Notes: a model not told the origin generated them from the sequence alone. Positions 36,992 through 45,628 are shown, counted from the stretch's first letter. The stretch: 64,000 nt of DNA from Nocardioides aquaticus (GCF_018459925.1 NZ_CP075371.1:2852001-2916000), one strand, 5' to 3'. Translations and numbers: made by a program.

Positions 36992-37290
36992 GGCGCCGGC
37001 GCACCCTCGAGGTGGAGATCGACCGGCACCAGAGCATCCTGCGCGGCCGCGGAAGCCGCGAGATCCTGATCCAGATCACGGGCCGAGCTCCAGTCTGGGT
37101 CGCCAGCGCACGCGGCTGGAGTTGTCAGGAGCGTTCGGCTCGGTCATCGATCGCGCTCGCCGAACACCTTGGCTACGACATCGAGGTGATCGGCAGACGA
37201 TCGGCACGAGCCCGTGCGATTGACGCGTTGCTGGCCGCGCCCGCCCCTCGCTTCCCCGAGCAAGCTGACCCGGGTGGTGGTCGCTGGTGA
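36988..37290 (+). CDS. Small phage protein, unknown
   Basis: 100 residues, basic, with a compact predicted alpha/beta middle (EILIQITGRAPVWVASARGW; IALAEHLGYDIEVIG). ATGA and GTGA overlaps on both sides indicate coupled translation. Not recognised. Confidence 0.6.
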   Translation: MRRRRTLEVEIDRHQSILRGRGSREILIQITGRAPVWVASARGWSCQERSARSSIALAEHLGYDIEVIGRRSARARAIDALLAAPAPRFPEQADPGGGRW

Positions 37291-37565
37291 CGCCGGAGCA
37301 GCAGGACCACGTCGAGCACTTCCGCGCACGGGTCCTCGCCCAGGCCCTGCTCGACGGGTGGAGCATCCACAACGAGCGGCAGGCCGCACGCTGGGCCGCC
37401 GCACGACCCCGAGCAGACGACTACCTCGGCCAGTCGACCCTCGAGCAGCAGCGTGAGCGCTACTACCGGATGACTGCGGTCGCCTCGGCGTACCGCAACC
37501 GGTCGACGATCGTCCCGTTCGTCGAGCTGGTCGACACCTTCGACTCATTGTGGGAGGCGTCTTGA
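37287..37565 (+). CDS. Small helical phage protein, unknown
   Basis: 92 residues from GTG, mostly helical with Arg/Gln/Tyr-rich surface (STLEQQRERYYRMTAVASAY). Overlaps its neighbours by 4 bases. Not recognised. Confidence 0.6.
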   Translation: MTPEQQDHVEHFRARVLAQALLDGWSIHNERQAARWAAARPRADDYLGQSTLEQQRERYYRMTAVASAYRNRSTIVPFVELVDTFDSLWEAS

Positions 37566-38203
37566 GCAACCGCCGCACCTACACCGAGCGCCGGACCTAC
37601 TCCGCGCGCGTCATGCAGTTCCGCAAAGCCGTCTACGCGGACCGCGAGCCGGTCGAGGTCGTCGTTGAGAAAGGGAAGCGGCGCGGTCAGGTGGAGTCAG
37701 TGGCGATGACCAATGGGGCTCGGCTGCTGCTCCTGCGCCTGTCTGACGACATGAATGCGAACGGCATAGTCTCTGTGCCCAGCGGCGAGCTGGCCAAGCA
37801 CTTCGGCGTGGCTCCCGCGCGGATCTCGGAATGGATCAAGGCGGCGCGTGCGCACCGGTTCCTCGACCCAGTGACCCGTCCTCGCCAGGGCCACACCGCG
37901 GTCTACCAGGGCCTGAATCCAGACAAGCGAGATGTACGCGAGAGCCGTCATCTCGATGTACGCCCTGGCGTACATCTCACCGAACAGGAGCACGGTGAGA
38001 TGTACGCCCTGGGGGGTAGCCACGAAGAAGCAGTAACCGCACCGGAGGCGCACATCGGTCCGGAGGCCTCTACTCGCCGTCGCCGACGAGGCAGAGAAGA
38101 AGGGACCCAGCACGACCCGGTGGCCTTCCATCTCGCGGTCTGCGCGGCTCACGGCGATCTCGCCTGCACTTCCTGTCGCACAGACCAGCGCGAGGTGTCG
38201 TGA
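37562..38203 (+). CDS. HTH protein, putative replication initiator
   Basis: 213 residues from TTG with GGGAGG 4 bases upstream, overlapping the previous stop; GTG at 37550 is the alternative. The N-terminal half holds a winged-helix HTH (LLLLRLSDDMNANGIVSVPS, LAKHFGVAPARISEWIKAAR) like phage replication-initiator proteins. The DNA just after the HTH contains four 9-bp iteron-like sites, as in lambda O/ori. C-terminal Cys/His (HLAVCAAHGDLACTSC) may bind zinc. Initiator role is inferred. Confidence 0.6.
   Translation: MSNRRTYTERRTYSARVMQFRKAVYADREPVEVVVEKGKRRGQVESVAMTNGARLLLLRLSDDMNANGIVSVPSGELAKHFGVAPARISEWIKAARAHRFLDPVTRPRQGHTAVYQGLNPDKRDVRESRHLDVRPGVHLTEQEHGEMYALGGSHEEAVTAPEAHIGPEASTRRRRRGREEGTQHDPVAFHLAVCAAHGDLACTSCRTDQREVS
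37931..38007. repeat. Four iteron-like 9-mers, candidate replication origin
   Basis: GATGTACGC occurs at 37931-37939, 37955-37963, inverted at 37968-37976, and at 37999-38007. Copies 2 and 3 form a perfect palindrome with 10-bp arms and a 2-bp spacer; copies 3 and 4 share a 14-bp extended form. All are inside the putative initiator gene. Confidence 0.65.
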
Positions 38204-38424
38204 TGACCGCAACCGTCATCCCATTCCCCAGCCAAGACCGCGACCCCGCGCCCTGCCGATGCCCGCGCTGCGAGCTCGACGCCCTAGCCGACCGCGTGCG
38301 AGCAGCTCTCGACCAGACCGAGGGCGAGTTGCTGATCTCGCGAGACGAGCTCGGCATTGCCTACGCCGACCTGCTGGCCACGACTGACCGGCTGCTGCCG
38401 ACCGAGAGGAACACCAAGCCATGA
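38203..38424 (+). CDS. Small phage protein with CxCPRC motif
   Basis: 73 residues. PCRCPRCELDAL is a likely zinc knuckle, followed by a coiled-coil-like helix (LADRVRAALDQTEGELL). ATG overlaps the upstream stop as ATGA-type coupling. Confidence 0.6.
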   Translation: MTATVIPFPSQDRDPAPCRCPRCELDALADRVRAALDQTEGELLISRDELGIAYADLLATTDRLLPTERNTKP

Positions 38425-38699
38425 CCGTCCTCGACCAGCAGGTAAGCAACCACTACCTCCCAGCCTGGGCGCGGGTGTGGGTCTGGGCTCTGGCCAACGC
38501 CGACAGACACGGCCACGCTCGGGCCTACCCGGGTCAACTGCGCGACGTGCTGGATACCCGTGACTCACGGCAGGTAAGCCGGGCTATCAAGCTCGCCCGC
38601 GAACGCCGCGTCATCGACGGGTGCAGCAGCGCCGGGTGTCTGGTCCTGCCCGGCCACGCCGGCCACCCGTGTCCTGCCATCCACCGGGGTGGCGCATGA
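38421..38699 (+). CDS. Winged-helix-like small phage protein
   Basis: 92 residues; YPGQLRDVLDTRDSRQVSRAIKLARERRVI looks like an HTH of the replication or regulator type. Cys/His-rich end (CSSAGCLVLPGHAGHPC). It directly precedes the HNH-terminase gene; I considered a small terminase but the pattern fits a wHTH better. Confidence 0.55.
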   Translation: MTVLDQQVSNHYLPAWARVWVWALANADRHGHARAYPGQLRDVLDTRDSRQVSRAIKLARERRVIDGCSSAGCLVLPGHAGHPCPAIHRGGA

Positions 38700-40528
38700 G
38701 CGGCAGTTGGTCAGGACGCAGGGTCACCACCGCACGCACCATCGTGGGTGCATGGCTGCCGGTGCAGTGCGGGCGCTGCCCCCGCATCGTGGACGGCACC
38801 GAGCCCTGGGTCGTGGGCCACCGGGTCAGCCGCGTGATGCGGCCCGACCTGATCGACGACCCTGGCAACTGGCAGGCCGAGCACCGGGGGTGCTCCGACG
38901 CCAGCGCGCAGGCAGCCGTGATCGAGAAGGCCCGAGCAGAGGGCGCACGCGCCGCACTGAGCGATTTTCCCCACGACGACGGCCCCGGGCAGCCCCCGCT
39001 CCTTCCGACACACACACGGGAGGCCTCAGTGCCGCTCGTCGAGGCTCGAGACGGTCTCGCGTGGGCCGATCTCTGCCGGGACGCACCGCAGTGGCTCACG
39101 CCGTACCTCGACGTCCCTGGGGATGGTGCTCCACCGCTGTGGGTCACGGGCGTTCACCCCGATGCGGTCGGCAGCATGGGGCCGGCGGCCATCGAGTGGA
39201 TGGAGTCCAACGTCATGGAGCGCGGTCGGCCTCTGCGTCTGCGCTGGTGGCAGAAGCTGGCGATCGTCCTTCAGCTTCAGCACCGCGCGGACGGCACGCT
39301 GTGCTGGCGGGTCATCCTCGAGTCGGGGCCGCGGCGGATCGGCAAGTCGGTTCGCCTGCGTGGGATGGCGTTGTGGCGACTGGCGAACGGCCCGACGCTC
39401 TTCGAGCCCGAGCAGCTGGTGCTGCACACCGGCAAGGACCTCGCGATCGTGCGTGAGGTCATGCGCAAGGCGTGGGCGTGGGCGCAGCCGCTGGAGGACT
39501 GGGACATCAAGCGCGGCATGACCGAGCCGGAGGTCTCCTACCTCGGCGTGAACCGCTGGGTCGCCCGCAGCAAGGACTCCACGACCGGGTACGACGCCTG
39601 CCTGGCGCTGTGTGACGAGGCGTGGGACGTGCCGCCCTCCAGCATTGACGACGACCTCGAGCCGACGATGCTGGAGCGGCAGTCACCGCAGCTCGTGCTG
39701 ACCTCGACGGCGCACCGACGGGCGACCAGCCTGATGCGTGGGCGGATCCTCGACGCTCTGGCTACCGACGACGGGGAGACGCTGCTGCTGGTCTGGGCGA
39801 TGCCTCCTGGTGCGGACCCGGGTGATGAGACGGCTTGGCGCTCAGCGTCGCCGCATTGGTCGGAGGATCGCCGTCGGATGGTCGGCAGCAAGTACGCGAA
39901 GGCGCTGGCCGGCGAGGCCGACCCGGAGGCAGACGACCCCGATCCCATGCAGGGTTTCATCGCGCAGTACGGCAACGTCTGGCGCTTCCGGGAACGTCGT
40001 CAGCAGCGGGGCGAAGGGATCACCACCGAGACCAGGTGGGGCGCCCTTGTCGAGACCGCAGGTGTAAATACACCCGACGGCGCTGCGATCGAGTCCTGGT
40101 TCGGCCGCGGGATCAGTCTTTCGCTGGTCTGGCGCCTCGACGAGCGCCTGGTGGTCTCGGTCTCCGACCATGCCGACTTCGACTCTGCGGTCGACGCTCT
40201 GCGGGCCACCGGCTACCGGGGGCGGACCCCGCTGGGTGCCTCGCTGATGACGGAGCCGGCAGCCAGGCGCGTCAACCGCACGAAGGGCGAGAGCCGCACC
40301 GCCACCTCGGTCAACGACCTCTCCCGGATGCTGTCTGAGGATCTGGTGCGCCACGACGGAGGGCAGCACCTCACCGATCAGGTGCTCGCCGTGCGCACGT
40401 TGCCGGGAGCCGACGGGCCTCGCATGGTCTCCTCGAGCAGGGCCGATGCGATCAAGGCCGCGGTCTGGGCGATCCGCGTTGCCAGAGCTCGAATCGGCAA
40501 GCCGCGCGTGGTGGTGGCCAGTTCCTGA
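38696..40528 (+). CDS. terL: Terminase large subunit with N-terminal HNH-like domain
   Basis: 610 residues. Residues about 20-70 look like an HNH nuclease (CGRC at 25-28, GHRVSR with H42, NWQAEH with N58/H63, C66). A terminase ATPase follows with Walker A GPRRIGKS at 211-218 and CLALCDEAWDV as Walker B, and then a C-terminal nuclease region with scattered acidic residues (DHADFDSAV). It cuts and packages phage DNA. HNH proteins usually sit beside terminase as separate genes, so the fusion is notable. No separate small terminase was seen. Confidence 0.82.
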   Translation: MSGSWSGRRVTTARTIVGAWLPVQCGRCPRIVDGTEPWVVGHRVSRVMRPDLIDDPGNWQAEHRGCSDASAQAAVIEKARAEGARAALSDFPHDDGPGQPPLLPTHTREASVPLVEARDGLAWADLCRDAPQWLTPYLDVPGDGAPPLWVTGVHPDAVGSMGPAAIEWMESNVMERGRPLRLRWWQKLAIVLQLQHRADGTLCWRVILESGPRRIGKSVRLRGMALWRLANGPTLFEPEQLVLHTGKDLAIVREVMRKAWAWAQPLEDWDIKRGMTEPEVSYLGVNRWVARSKDSTTGYDACLALCDEAWDVPPSSIDDDLEPTMLERQSPQLVLTSTAHRRATSLMRGRILDALATDDGETLLLVWAMPPGADPGDETAWRSASPHWSEDRRRMVGSKYAKALAGEADPEADDPDPMQGFIAQYGNVWRFRERRQQRGEGITTETRWGALVETAGVNTPDGAAIESWFGRGISLSLVWRLDERLVVSVSDHADFDSAVDALRATGYRGRTPLGASLMTEPAARRVNRTKGESRTATSVNDLSRMLSEDLVRHDGGQHLTDQVLAVRTLPGADGPRMVSSSRADAIKAAVWAIRVARARIGKPRVVVASS

Positions 40529-40585
40529 CCGTGGGGTCGGCCAGGACTGACAACGCAGCCCCGCGCGGGCGCGACGCCCGACACG

Positions 40586-41773
40586 GTGGTGCTCGTGGGG
40601 TGGATGTGGGATGCGCTCCGGGCTGGTCCTCCGGCAGTAGACACGGACTCGGCGTCGACCTTCGCGGTCGACGCCGAGTCAGTCCCGCCCTCAGTGATCG
40701 GCCTGGAGTCCTACGCCTCCGCCACCGCGATCGCTCCCCGCGTCTCGCGCCGTGAGGCCATCCAGGTCCCGGCCGTCAAGCGGTCCCGCGACCTGATCGT
40801 TGGCTCGCTCGGCCAGCTCCCGCTCAGCGTGGTCAAGGCCGATCTCAGCATCGAGTCCGCCTCCTGGCTCCAGCAGCCCGAGCGCAACGTCCCCCGCTCG
40901 GTGACCATGTCCCGCCTGGTCGAGGATCTCCTCTTCGAGCAGGTCGCCTGGTGGCGGATCATCGAGTCCGACTACCGCAACTTCCCGGCCCGCGTGAAGC
41001 GCCTCAAGCCCGACGAGGTCTCCCTCGACGAGGATCAGGGCAAGGTCTACGTCGGCGGCAAGCACGTCCCTGACGACGAGCTGATCCGCTTCGACTCCCC
41101 GAACGACGCGCTGCTCGTTGCCGGCGCCCGCGCGATCCGTCAGTGCCTCCTGCTCGACCAGGCCGCTCAGCGTTACGCCGACGGTGCGCCTCCCGGTGAC
41201 TACTTCACCCCGGCCGAGGGCGCCGACCCGTTCGACGACGACACCGAGGCCCAGTCGCTGCTGCTCGACCCTTGGGCGTCTGCCCGGAAGCGCCGGTCGA
41301 CCGCATGGGTCCCGGCCGCGGTGAACTACCACACCGCCACCTTCAATCCCGAGCAGCTCGAGCTGGCCGACCAGCGCCAGCACGCCGTGCTCGAGATCGC
41401 CCGCGTGGCCGGCGTCGACCCCGAAGAGCTGGGCGTCTCGACCACCTCGCGGACCTACGCCAACCAGTTCGACCGCCGCAAGAACTTCCTCGACTTCACC
41501 CTCGGCAGCTACCGCGCCGCCGTCGAGGACCGCCTCTCGATGGGCGACGTCACCCCGCGCGGCTCGCTGGTGCGCTTCGACCTCGACGGGTTCCTGCGCT
41601 CGTCTGCCAAGGAGCGTTTCGAGGCTTACAAGCTCGGCCTGGAGGTCGGCGCCATCGGGCCCGAGGAGATCCGGCCCGCCGAGGGCAAGCCGCAGTTGAT
41701 CGCTGAGCGCCCCATCGCTCCCGTGCGCGCGATCGGCAGCACGCCCACCCAGCGCACCGAGGAGACCGCATGA
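40586..41773 (+). CDS. Phage portal protein (HK97 family)
   Basis: Portal ring subunit through which DNA enters the capsid. The VSRREAIQVPAVKRSRDLIVG and FNPEQLELADQRQHAVLEIARVAGVDPEELGV segments are typical of HK97-type portals. The start is uncertain: GTG 40586 or ATG 40604 both work; 389-395 residues. A perfect 15-bp hairpin lies in the first codons. ATGA overlap with the capsid gene. Confidence 0.88.
   Translation: MVLVGWMWDALRAGPPAVDTDSASTFAVDAESVPPSVIGLESYASATAIAPRVSRREAIQVPAVKRSRDLIVGSLGQLPLSVVKADLSIESASWLQQPERNVPRSVTMSRLVEDLLFEQVAWWRIIESDYRNFPARVKRLKPDEVSLDEDQGKVYVGGKHVPDDELIRFDSPNDALLVAGARAIRQCLLLDQAAQRYADGAPPGDYFTPAEGADPFDDDTEAQSLLLDPWASARKRRSTAWVPAAVNYHTATFNPEQLELADQRQHAVLEIARVAGVDPEELGVSTTSRTYANQFDRRKNFLDFTLGSYRAAVEDRLSMGDVTPRGSLVRFDLDGFLRSSAKERFEAYKLGLEVGAIGPEEIRPAEGKPQLIAERPIAPVRAIGSTPTQRTEETA
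40646..40680 (+). repeat. Perfect 15-bp hairpin in the portal gene start region
   Basis: Arms 40646-40660 and 40666-40680 are exact inverted copies (GACTCGGCGTCGACC) around TTCGC. It encodes about DSASTFAVDAES of the portal. A hairpin this strong near a start may limit transcription or translation of the head genes. Confidence 0.75.
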
Positions 41774-43398
41774 GCGAGACCGTGACCATGGACGTCGCCG
41801 CACCCGCCGGGACTGTCTTCGCCGTCGACGTCGAGAAGCGGATCATCCGCGGCCGAGCCGTCCCCTACGGCGTGCAGGGCCTCAAGGACGGCAAGCAGTT
41901 CCAGTTCAGCAAGGGCACCATCCGCCCCCGCGAGGGGATGAAGGTCAAGCTGTGGGCCCTCCACGACAAGACCCAGGCCGCTGGGGTCGTCACCGAGTGG
42001 GACGACAACGACGAGGGCCTCGACGTCGCCTTCCGGGTCGCCCGTGGCGCCGACGGTGACCGCGCCCTGTCCCTTGCCGAGGACGAGGTCTGGGACGGCC
42101 TCTCCATCGGCCCCAGCGAGGGAGCCAAGTACGCCATCCGTGGCGGCGTCTACCACGCCGTCGACATCCCGATCCACGAGATCAGCCTCACGCCTGCGCC
42201 GGTCTTCGGCGGGGCGCGAGTTACCAGCGTCGCTTTCGACACCGAGGAGAACCACATGACCGACACCACGACCGAGCCGGTCGTCGAGGCCCCCGGTCTC
42301 GACTTCTCGGCGCTCACCGACGCCCTGAGCGCCGGCATCCAGACCGGCTTCGCGAACCTCCAGGCCCCGCAGGGAGGCCGCGAGAGCGTCTCGGCCACCG
42401 AGGGTCTCGAGGTCACCGAGGCCCTGCCGTACCGCTTCGACGGCCTCGCGGGCGACCACAGCCTGGTCGAGGACATGCGGGCGGCGCAGAACGGCGACAG
42501 CGTTGCCAAGCAGCGTTTCGAGACCTTCGTCGAGGAAGCCTTCGCGGTCACCACGACCAACACCGGCACGCTGAACCCGACCAAGAACCGGCCCGAGCTC
42601 TACGTGCCGAACCTGACCTACGCGACGCCGCTGTGGGACTCGGTCTCCACCGGCACGATCGATGACCGCACCCCGTTCACGGTGCCCAAGTTCTCCTCAA
42701 CCTCCGGCCTGGTGAGCGTTCACACCGAGGGCGTCGAGCCCACCCCCGGCGCCTTCGCGGCGACCTCGCAGACCATCACCCCCGGCGCACTGTCGGGCAA
42801 GATCGAGATCAACCGCGAGGTCCTCGACCAGGGCGGCTCGCCGCAGGCCGACGGGATCATCTGGGGCGAGATGCTCAACGCCTGGTTCGAGGCGCGAGAG
42901 GCCCGCGTGGCCGCCGTCCTGGCCGCCGTTCCCACCGCCGAGCTGAACCTCGCCAGTGCCGTCGACGCACCCCTGATCAACGCGCTGACCGACTACTTCG
43001 CCGGCCTCCAGTTCGTCCGAGGCGGCAACCGCTTCACCCGCTTCGTCGCCGACGGTCAGCTCTTCCCCAAGCTGGTGTCTGCTGCCGACTCGACCGGCCG
43101 CAAGCTCCTGCCCGTCCTCGGCGCCACCAACGCCCAGGGCACCGTCGACGCAGGCTTCGACCGAGTCCAGCTCGGCAACCAGACCATGCGCGCCGCGTGG
43201 GCCCTGGGTGCGACCGCGGCCAGCAAGTCCTACTCCTTCGTCCCCTCCAGCGTCTACGCCTGGTCCTCGGCCCCGAAGCGGTTCACCTTCGAGTACCAGG
43301 TCAAGTCCGTCGACATGGCGATCTGGGGCTACGCAGCCGGCGCAGTGCTCCGCGACTCCGACGTCAAGCCCATCGACTACACCACGGCGGATGCCTGA
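41770..43398 (+). CDS. Prohead protease-major capsid fusion (HK97 fold)
   Basis: 542 residues. Residues 1-160 match prohead proteases (RAVPYGV, the catalytic His in ALHDKT, Ser in GLSIGP). From about 163 an HK97-type capsid protein begins (MTDTTTEPVVEAPG), with capsid segments SALTDALS, VPKFSSTSG and EINREVLDQGG. An internal ATG at 42256 has GAGGAG about 6 bases upstream, so a free capsid chain could also be made. Confidence 0.88.
   Translation: MSETVTMDVAAPAGTVFAVDVEKRIIRGRAVPYGVQGLKDGKQFQFSKGTIRPREGMKVKLWALHDKTQAAGVVTEWDDNDEGLDVAFRVARGADGDRALSLAEDEVWDGLSIGPSEGAKYAIRGGVYHAVDIPIHEISLTPAPVFGGARVTSVAFDTEENHMTDTTTEPVVEAPGLDFSALTDALSAGIQTGFANLQAPQGGRESVSATEGLEVTEALPYRFDGLAGDHSLVEDMRAAQNGDSVAKQRFETFVEEAFAVTTTNTGTLNPTKNRPELYVPNLTYATPLWDSVSTGTIDDRTPFTVPKFSSTSGLVSVHTEGVEPTPGAFAATSQTITPGALSGKIEINREVLDQGGSPQADGIIWGEMLNAWFEAREARVAAVLAAVPTAELNLASAVDAPLINALTDYFAGLQFVRGGNRFTRFVADGQLFPKLVSAADSTGRKLLPVLGATNAQGTVDAGFDRVQLGNQTMRAAWALGATAASKSYSFVPSSVYAWSSAPKRFTFEYQVKSVDMAIWGYAAGAVLRDSDVKPIDYTTADA
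42247..42258 (+). promoter_or_regulatory. Internal ribosome site and start within the protease-capsid gene
   Basis: GAGGAGAACCACATG gives a GAGGAG motif with 6-base spacing to an in-frame ATG at 42256, at the boundary between protease and capsid domains. It would yield a 380-residue capsid protein alone. Confidence 0.5.
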
Positions 43399-43586
43399 TG
43401 GCCCGTCAGCGTCGCACCGTCGAGACCGACGACGGCGAGACCCGCACCGCTCCCACGGCTGAGGAGCGCAAGGGCATGCGTGCCCACGACGACAACGGCA
43501 ACGTCCGCCCGGCCGATGGCCGCTGGGACCTGCACGAGCCGGCCGAGGAGTCGGTCCACGTGCGCACCTCGAAGGGGAACGAGTGA
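43398..43586 (+). CDS. Small phage protein, unknown
   Basis: 62 residues, strongly charged (RRTVETDDGETRTAP), overlapping capsid and the next gene by one base each. Position after capsid suggests a head-associated role; not recognised. Confidence 0.6.
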   Translation: MARQRRTVETDDGETRTAPTAEERKGMRAHDDNGNVRPADGRWDLHEPAEESVHVRTSKGNE

Positions 43587-43759
43587 TGGCTGAGACCGAG
43601 AAGAAGACGACCTACAAGGTCGGCGACACGATGGCGGTGAAGCCTGCTGGGATCGTCATCCGCCCCGACGGCTCGACGCACATCGTCATCCGCGGCACGT
43701 TCTACCTCGACCAGCCCGGCAAGTTCCTGGTCGACGGCACCGAGGTCATGGTCAAGTGA
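43586..43759 (+). CDS. Small phage beta-rich protein
   Basis: 57 residues (MAETEKKTTYKVGDTMAVKP start). Beta-strand-rich with VIRPDGSTHIVIRGTFYLD. Could be a head decoration or stopper-type protein; the function is a guess. Coupled on both sides. Confidence 0.6.
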   Translation: MAETEKKTTYKVGDTMAVKPAGIVIRPDGSTHIVIRGTFYLDQPGKFLVDGTEVMVK

Positions 43760-44049
43760 CCGCGTCGGTGCCCGAGGCCTCTGACGTCGCGATCGCCCTC
43801 GGCAGGGACGCGTTCGTGATCCAGGACGTGTACGAGGCCGAGGTCGCCGACCAGTCCCGCCGATGCCGCGTCGAGCCGTACAACGCGGCGCTCGCCTCTG
43901 CGCTGGTGCGCCGGGTCAGCCGGTCTCTGGCCATGCGCAACCTGCCGCTCGGCGTGCTCCAGGACGAGACCGGCGCAACCCGCGTCGGATCGGTCGACCC
44001 GGAGGTTCGTCGGCTCGAGGCCCCCTACCGCAGGGTCGTGATCGGGTGA
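43756..44049 (+). CDS. Head-tail connector-like protein
   Basis: 97 residues from GTG overlapping the previous stop. Helical (AALASALVRRVSRSLAMRN) with a C-terminal beta hairpin; size and position between capsid and tail tube fit HK97 gp6-like adaptors. Confidence 0.6.
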   Translation: MTASVPEASDVAIALGRDAFVIQDVYEAEVADQSRRCRVEPYNAALASALVRRVSRSLAMRNLPLGVLQDETGATRVGSVDPEVRRLEAPYRRVVIG

Positions 44050-44393
44050 ACGGCCGAGGCGACATCGCCGCCGCGGCCAGCTCGGTCCCAGGCATCATCG
44101 GCCACGAGTACGTGGTCGGTGAGACCGACCCGGGCACGGTCTACCCGCGCCTGGACCGCATCGAATATCCCAACGCCTTCGGCGGGGTCGCGCACTGGAA
44201 CGTCGTTCTCGTGCTGCCTCAGGACCTTGCCGAGGCCGAGCGTTACGCCGAGGACACGCTGCCCGTCCTCAAGGCCGCGCTCGACCCGCACCTCGTCATC
44301 ACCGCCGTGCTGCTGCAACGGCTCCAGCTCGACGGCGTCGGCACTCTGCCGGTCGCCTTCATCAACGGACACAGAGAGGCGGATCTGTCATGA
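44046..44393 (+). CDS. Head-tail joining / tail terminator-like protein
   Basis: 115 residues from GTG. Alpha/beta pattern (WNVVLVLPQDLAEAERYAEDTLPVLKAALDP) common to tail terminator or stopper proteins upstream of the tail tube. Not recognised by motif. Confidence 0.55.
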   Translation: MNGRGDIAAAASSVPGIIGHEYVVGETDPGTVYPRLDRIEYPNAFGGVAHWNVVLVLPQDLAEAERYAEDTLPVLKAALDPHLVITAVLLQRLQLDGVGTLPVAFINGHREADLS

Positions 44394-44809
44394 CCGCACT
44401 GGGAACCCGACTGCTCACCCTGACCATCGGCGGGGAGGAGTACGCCGCGCAGGTCTCCAACTGCCGCATCACCACGGGCGAGGCCGACTCCGACTTCGTC
44501 TCCTTCGCACAGGCTGCGGCCGGCGGTGGCCGGGAGTACAAGCTGGCCTTCACCGCCGTGCAGGACCCCGACGCCGACACGATCTGGGACCTGGTGTGGA
44601 CCCAGGCCGGCTCCACCGTCGCCGCGGTCATCAAGCCCAACGGCGGCACCGTAGCGGGCCCCGCTACACCGCACTTCACGGGCAACGTCGTCATCACCGA
44701 GCCTGACGGCGACATCCTCGGTGGGGAGGCGAACGCCTCGAGCACCGCCAAGTTCACCTTCGAGGCCGAGTGGACCTACACCGCCAAGCCCGTCCGCGTC
44801 ATCGCCTGA
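44390..44809 (+). CDS. Major tail (tube) protein, copy 1
   Basis: 139 residues; beta-rich with VSNCRITTGEADSDFVSF, FTAVQDPDADTIWDLVW and KFTFEAEWTYTAKPVRV. Position before chaperone and tape measure indicates the tail tube subunit. Shares its whole plan with the next gene. Confidence 0.78.
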   Translation: MTALGTRLLTLTIGGEEYAAQVSNCRITTGEADSDFVSFAQAAAGGGREYKLAFTAVQDPDADTIWDLVWTQAGSTVAAVIKPNGGTVAGPATPHFTGNVVITEPDGDILGGEANASSTAKFTFEAEWTYTAKPVRVIA

Positions 44810-44822
44810 GCGCCCGGTCACG

Positions 44823-45248
44823 ATGCACCTGTCGCGGCGCTCGCTCACCCTGACCGTCCACGGGACTTCGCGTACCGCGGACGTCAGCAACTGCCGCATC
44901 GTCAGCGGAGCGATCCCCGCGACCGAGAGGCGGTTGTGCGGGCCCACGCGCCAGTACCGACTCCAGGGCACGGCCGCGCAGGACCCCGGCAAGGACTCCT
45001 TCTGGGACCTGGTCTGGAGCAATGCCGACGAGCACGTCGACATTGCCCTGCGCCCTGCCGGCGGAGAGGTCCCGACCGACGAGCAGCCCTGGTTCATCGG
45101 AACGGTGCTCATCGGAGAGGCCGACGGAGACCTGCTCGGGGGTGAGGCAGACGCAGCGCCGGGCGCCCGCTTCGTGTTCGGGTTCGACTGGGCATTCACA
45201 GCCAAGCCGACCCGCGTGACGGACCCCCAGGACGAGGCGCTGCTGTGA
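44823..45248 (+). CDS. Major tail protein-like paralogue, copy 2
   Basis: 141 residues. Matches the previous gene along the full length (VSNCRI..G, TAAQDPGKDSFWDLVW, GEADGDLLGGEADA, FDWAFTAKPTRV). A tandem duplication that has since diverged. Could be a second tube or a tail-end protein. Confidence 0.75.
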   Translation: MHLSRRSLTLTVHGTSRTADVSNCRIVSGAIPATERRLCGPTRQYRLQGTAAQDPGKDSFWDLVWSNADEHVDIALRPAGGEVPTDEQPWFIGTVLIGEADGDLLGGEADAAPGARFVFGFDWAFTAKPTRVTDPQDEALL

Positions 45249-45628
45249 ACCGCGTCGGCTTCCGAGTCCAAGGCCTCACCCAGGTGGTGCGGGCCCTGCA
45301 AGACCTGGGCGTCGACGTCGAGGACCTCAAGGGCGCCTTCTCTGCCATCGCAGCCAAGGGCGCAGGCCTGGCCTCCGACTTCGCGCCGAAGAAGTCCGGC
45401 CGCCTCGCCAGTGACATCCGGGGCAACCGCGCCAAGTCCAAGGCCGTCATCACCGCCGGACGGTCCTCAGTGCCCTACGCCGGCCCCATCAACTACGGGT
45501 GGCCCAAGCGCGGCATCGAGGCCGCCGGCTTCATGCAGCAAGCCGACCAGGCCCTCCAGCCCACCGTGCTCAGCGAGCTGGAGAACGAGATCAACGACCG
45601 CATTCGAGCCAGAGGACTGAACCAGTGA
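45245..45628 (+). CDS. HK97 gp10-like tail completion protein
   Basis: 127 residues from GTG. VVRALQDLGVDVEDLKGAF, PKKSGRLASDIRG and YAGPINYG fit the HK97 gp10/tail-completion family. Overlaps copy 2 and the chaperone gene by 4 bases. Confidence 0.75.
   Translation: MNRVGFRVQGLTQVVRALQDLGVDVEDLKGAFSAIAAKGAGLASDFAPKKSGRLASDIRGNRAKSKAVITAGRSSVPYAGPINYGWPKRGIEAAGFMQQADQALQPTVLSELENEINDRIRARGLNQ

Noticed and set aside
37931..38007. CRISPR-like repeats
   Set aside because: Units are 9 bp, irregularly spaced, one inverted, and lie in a coding frame.
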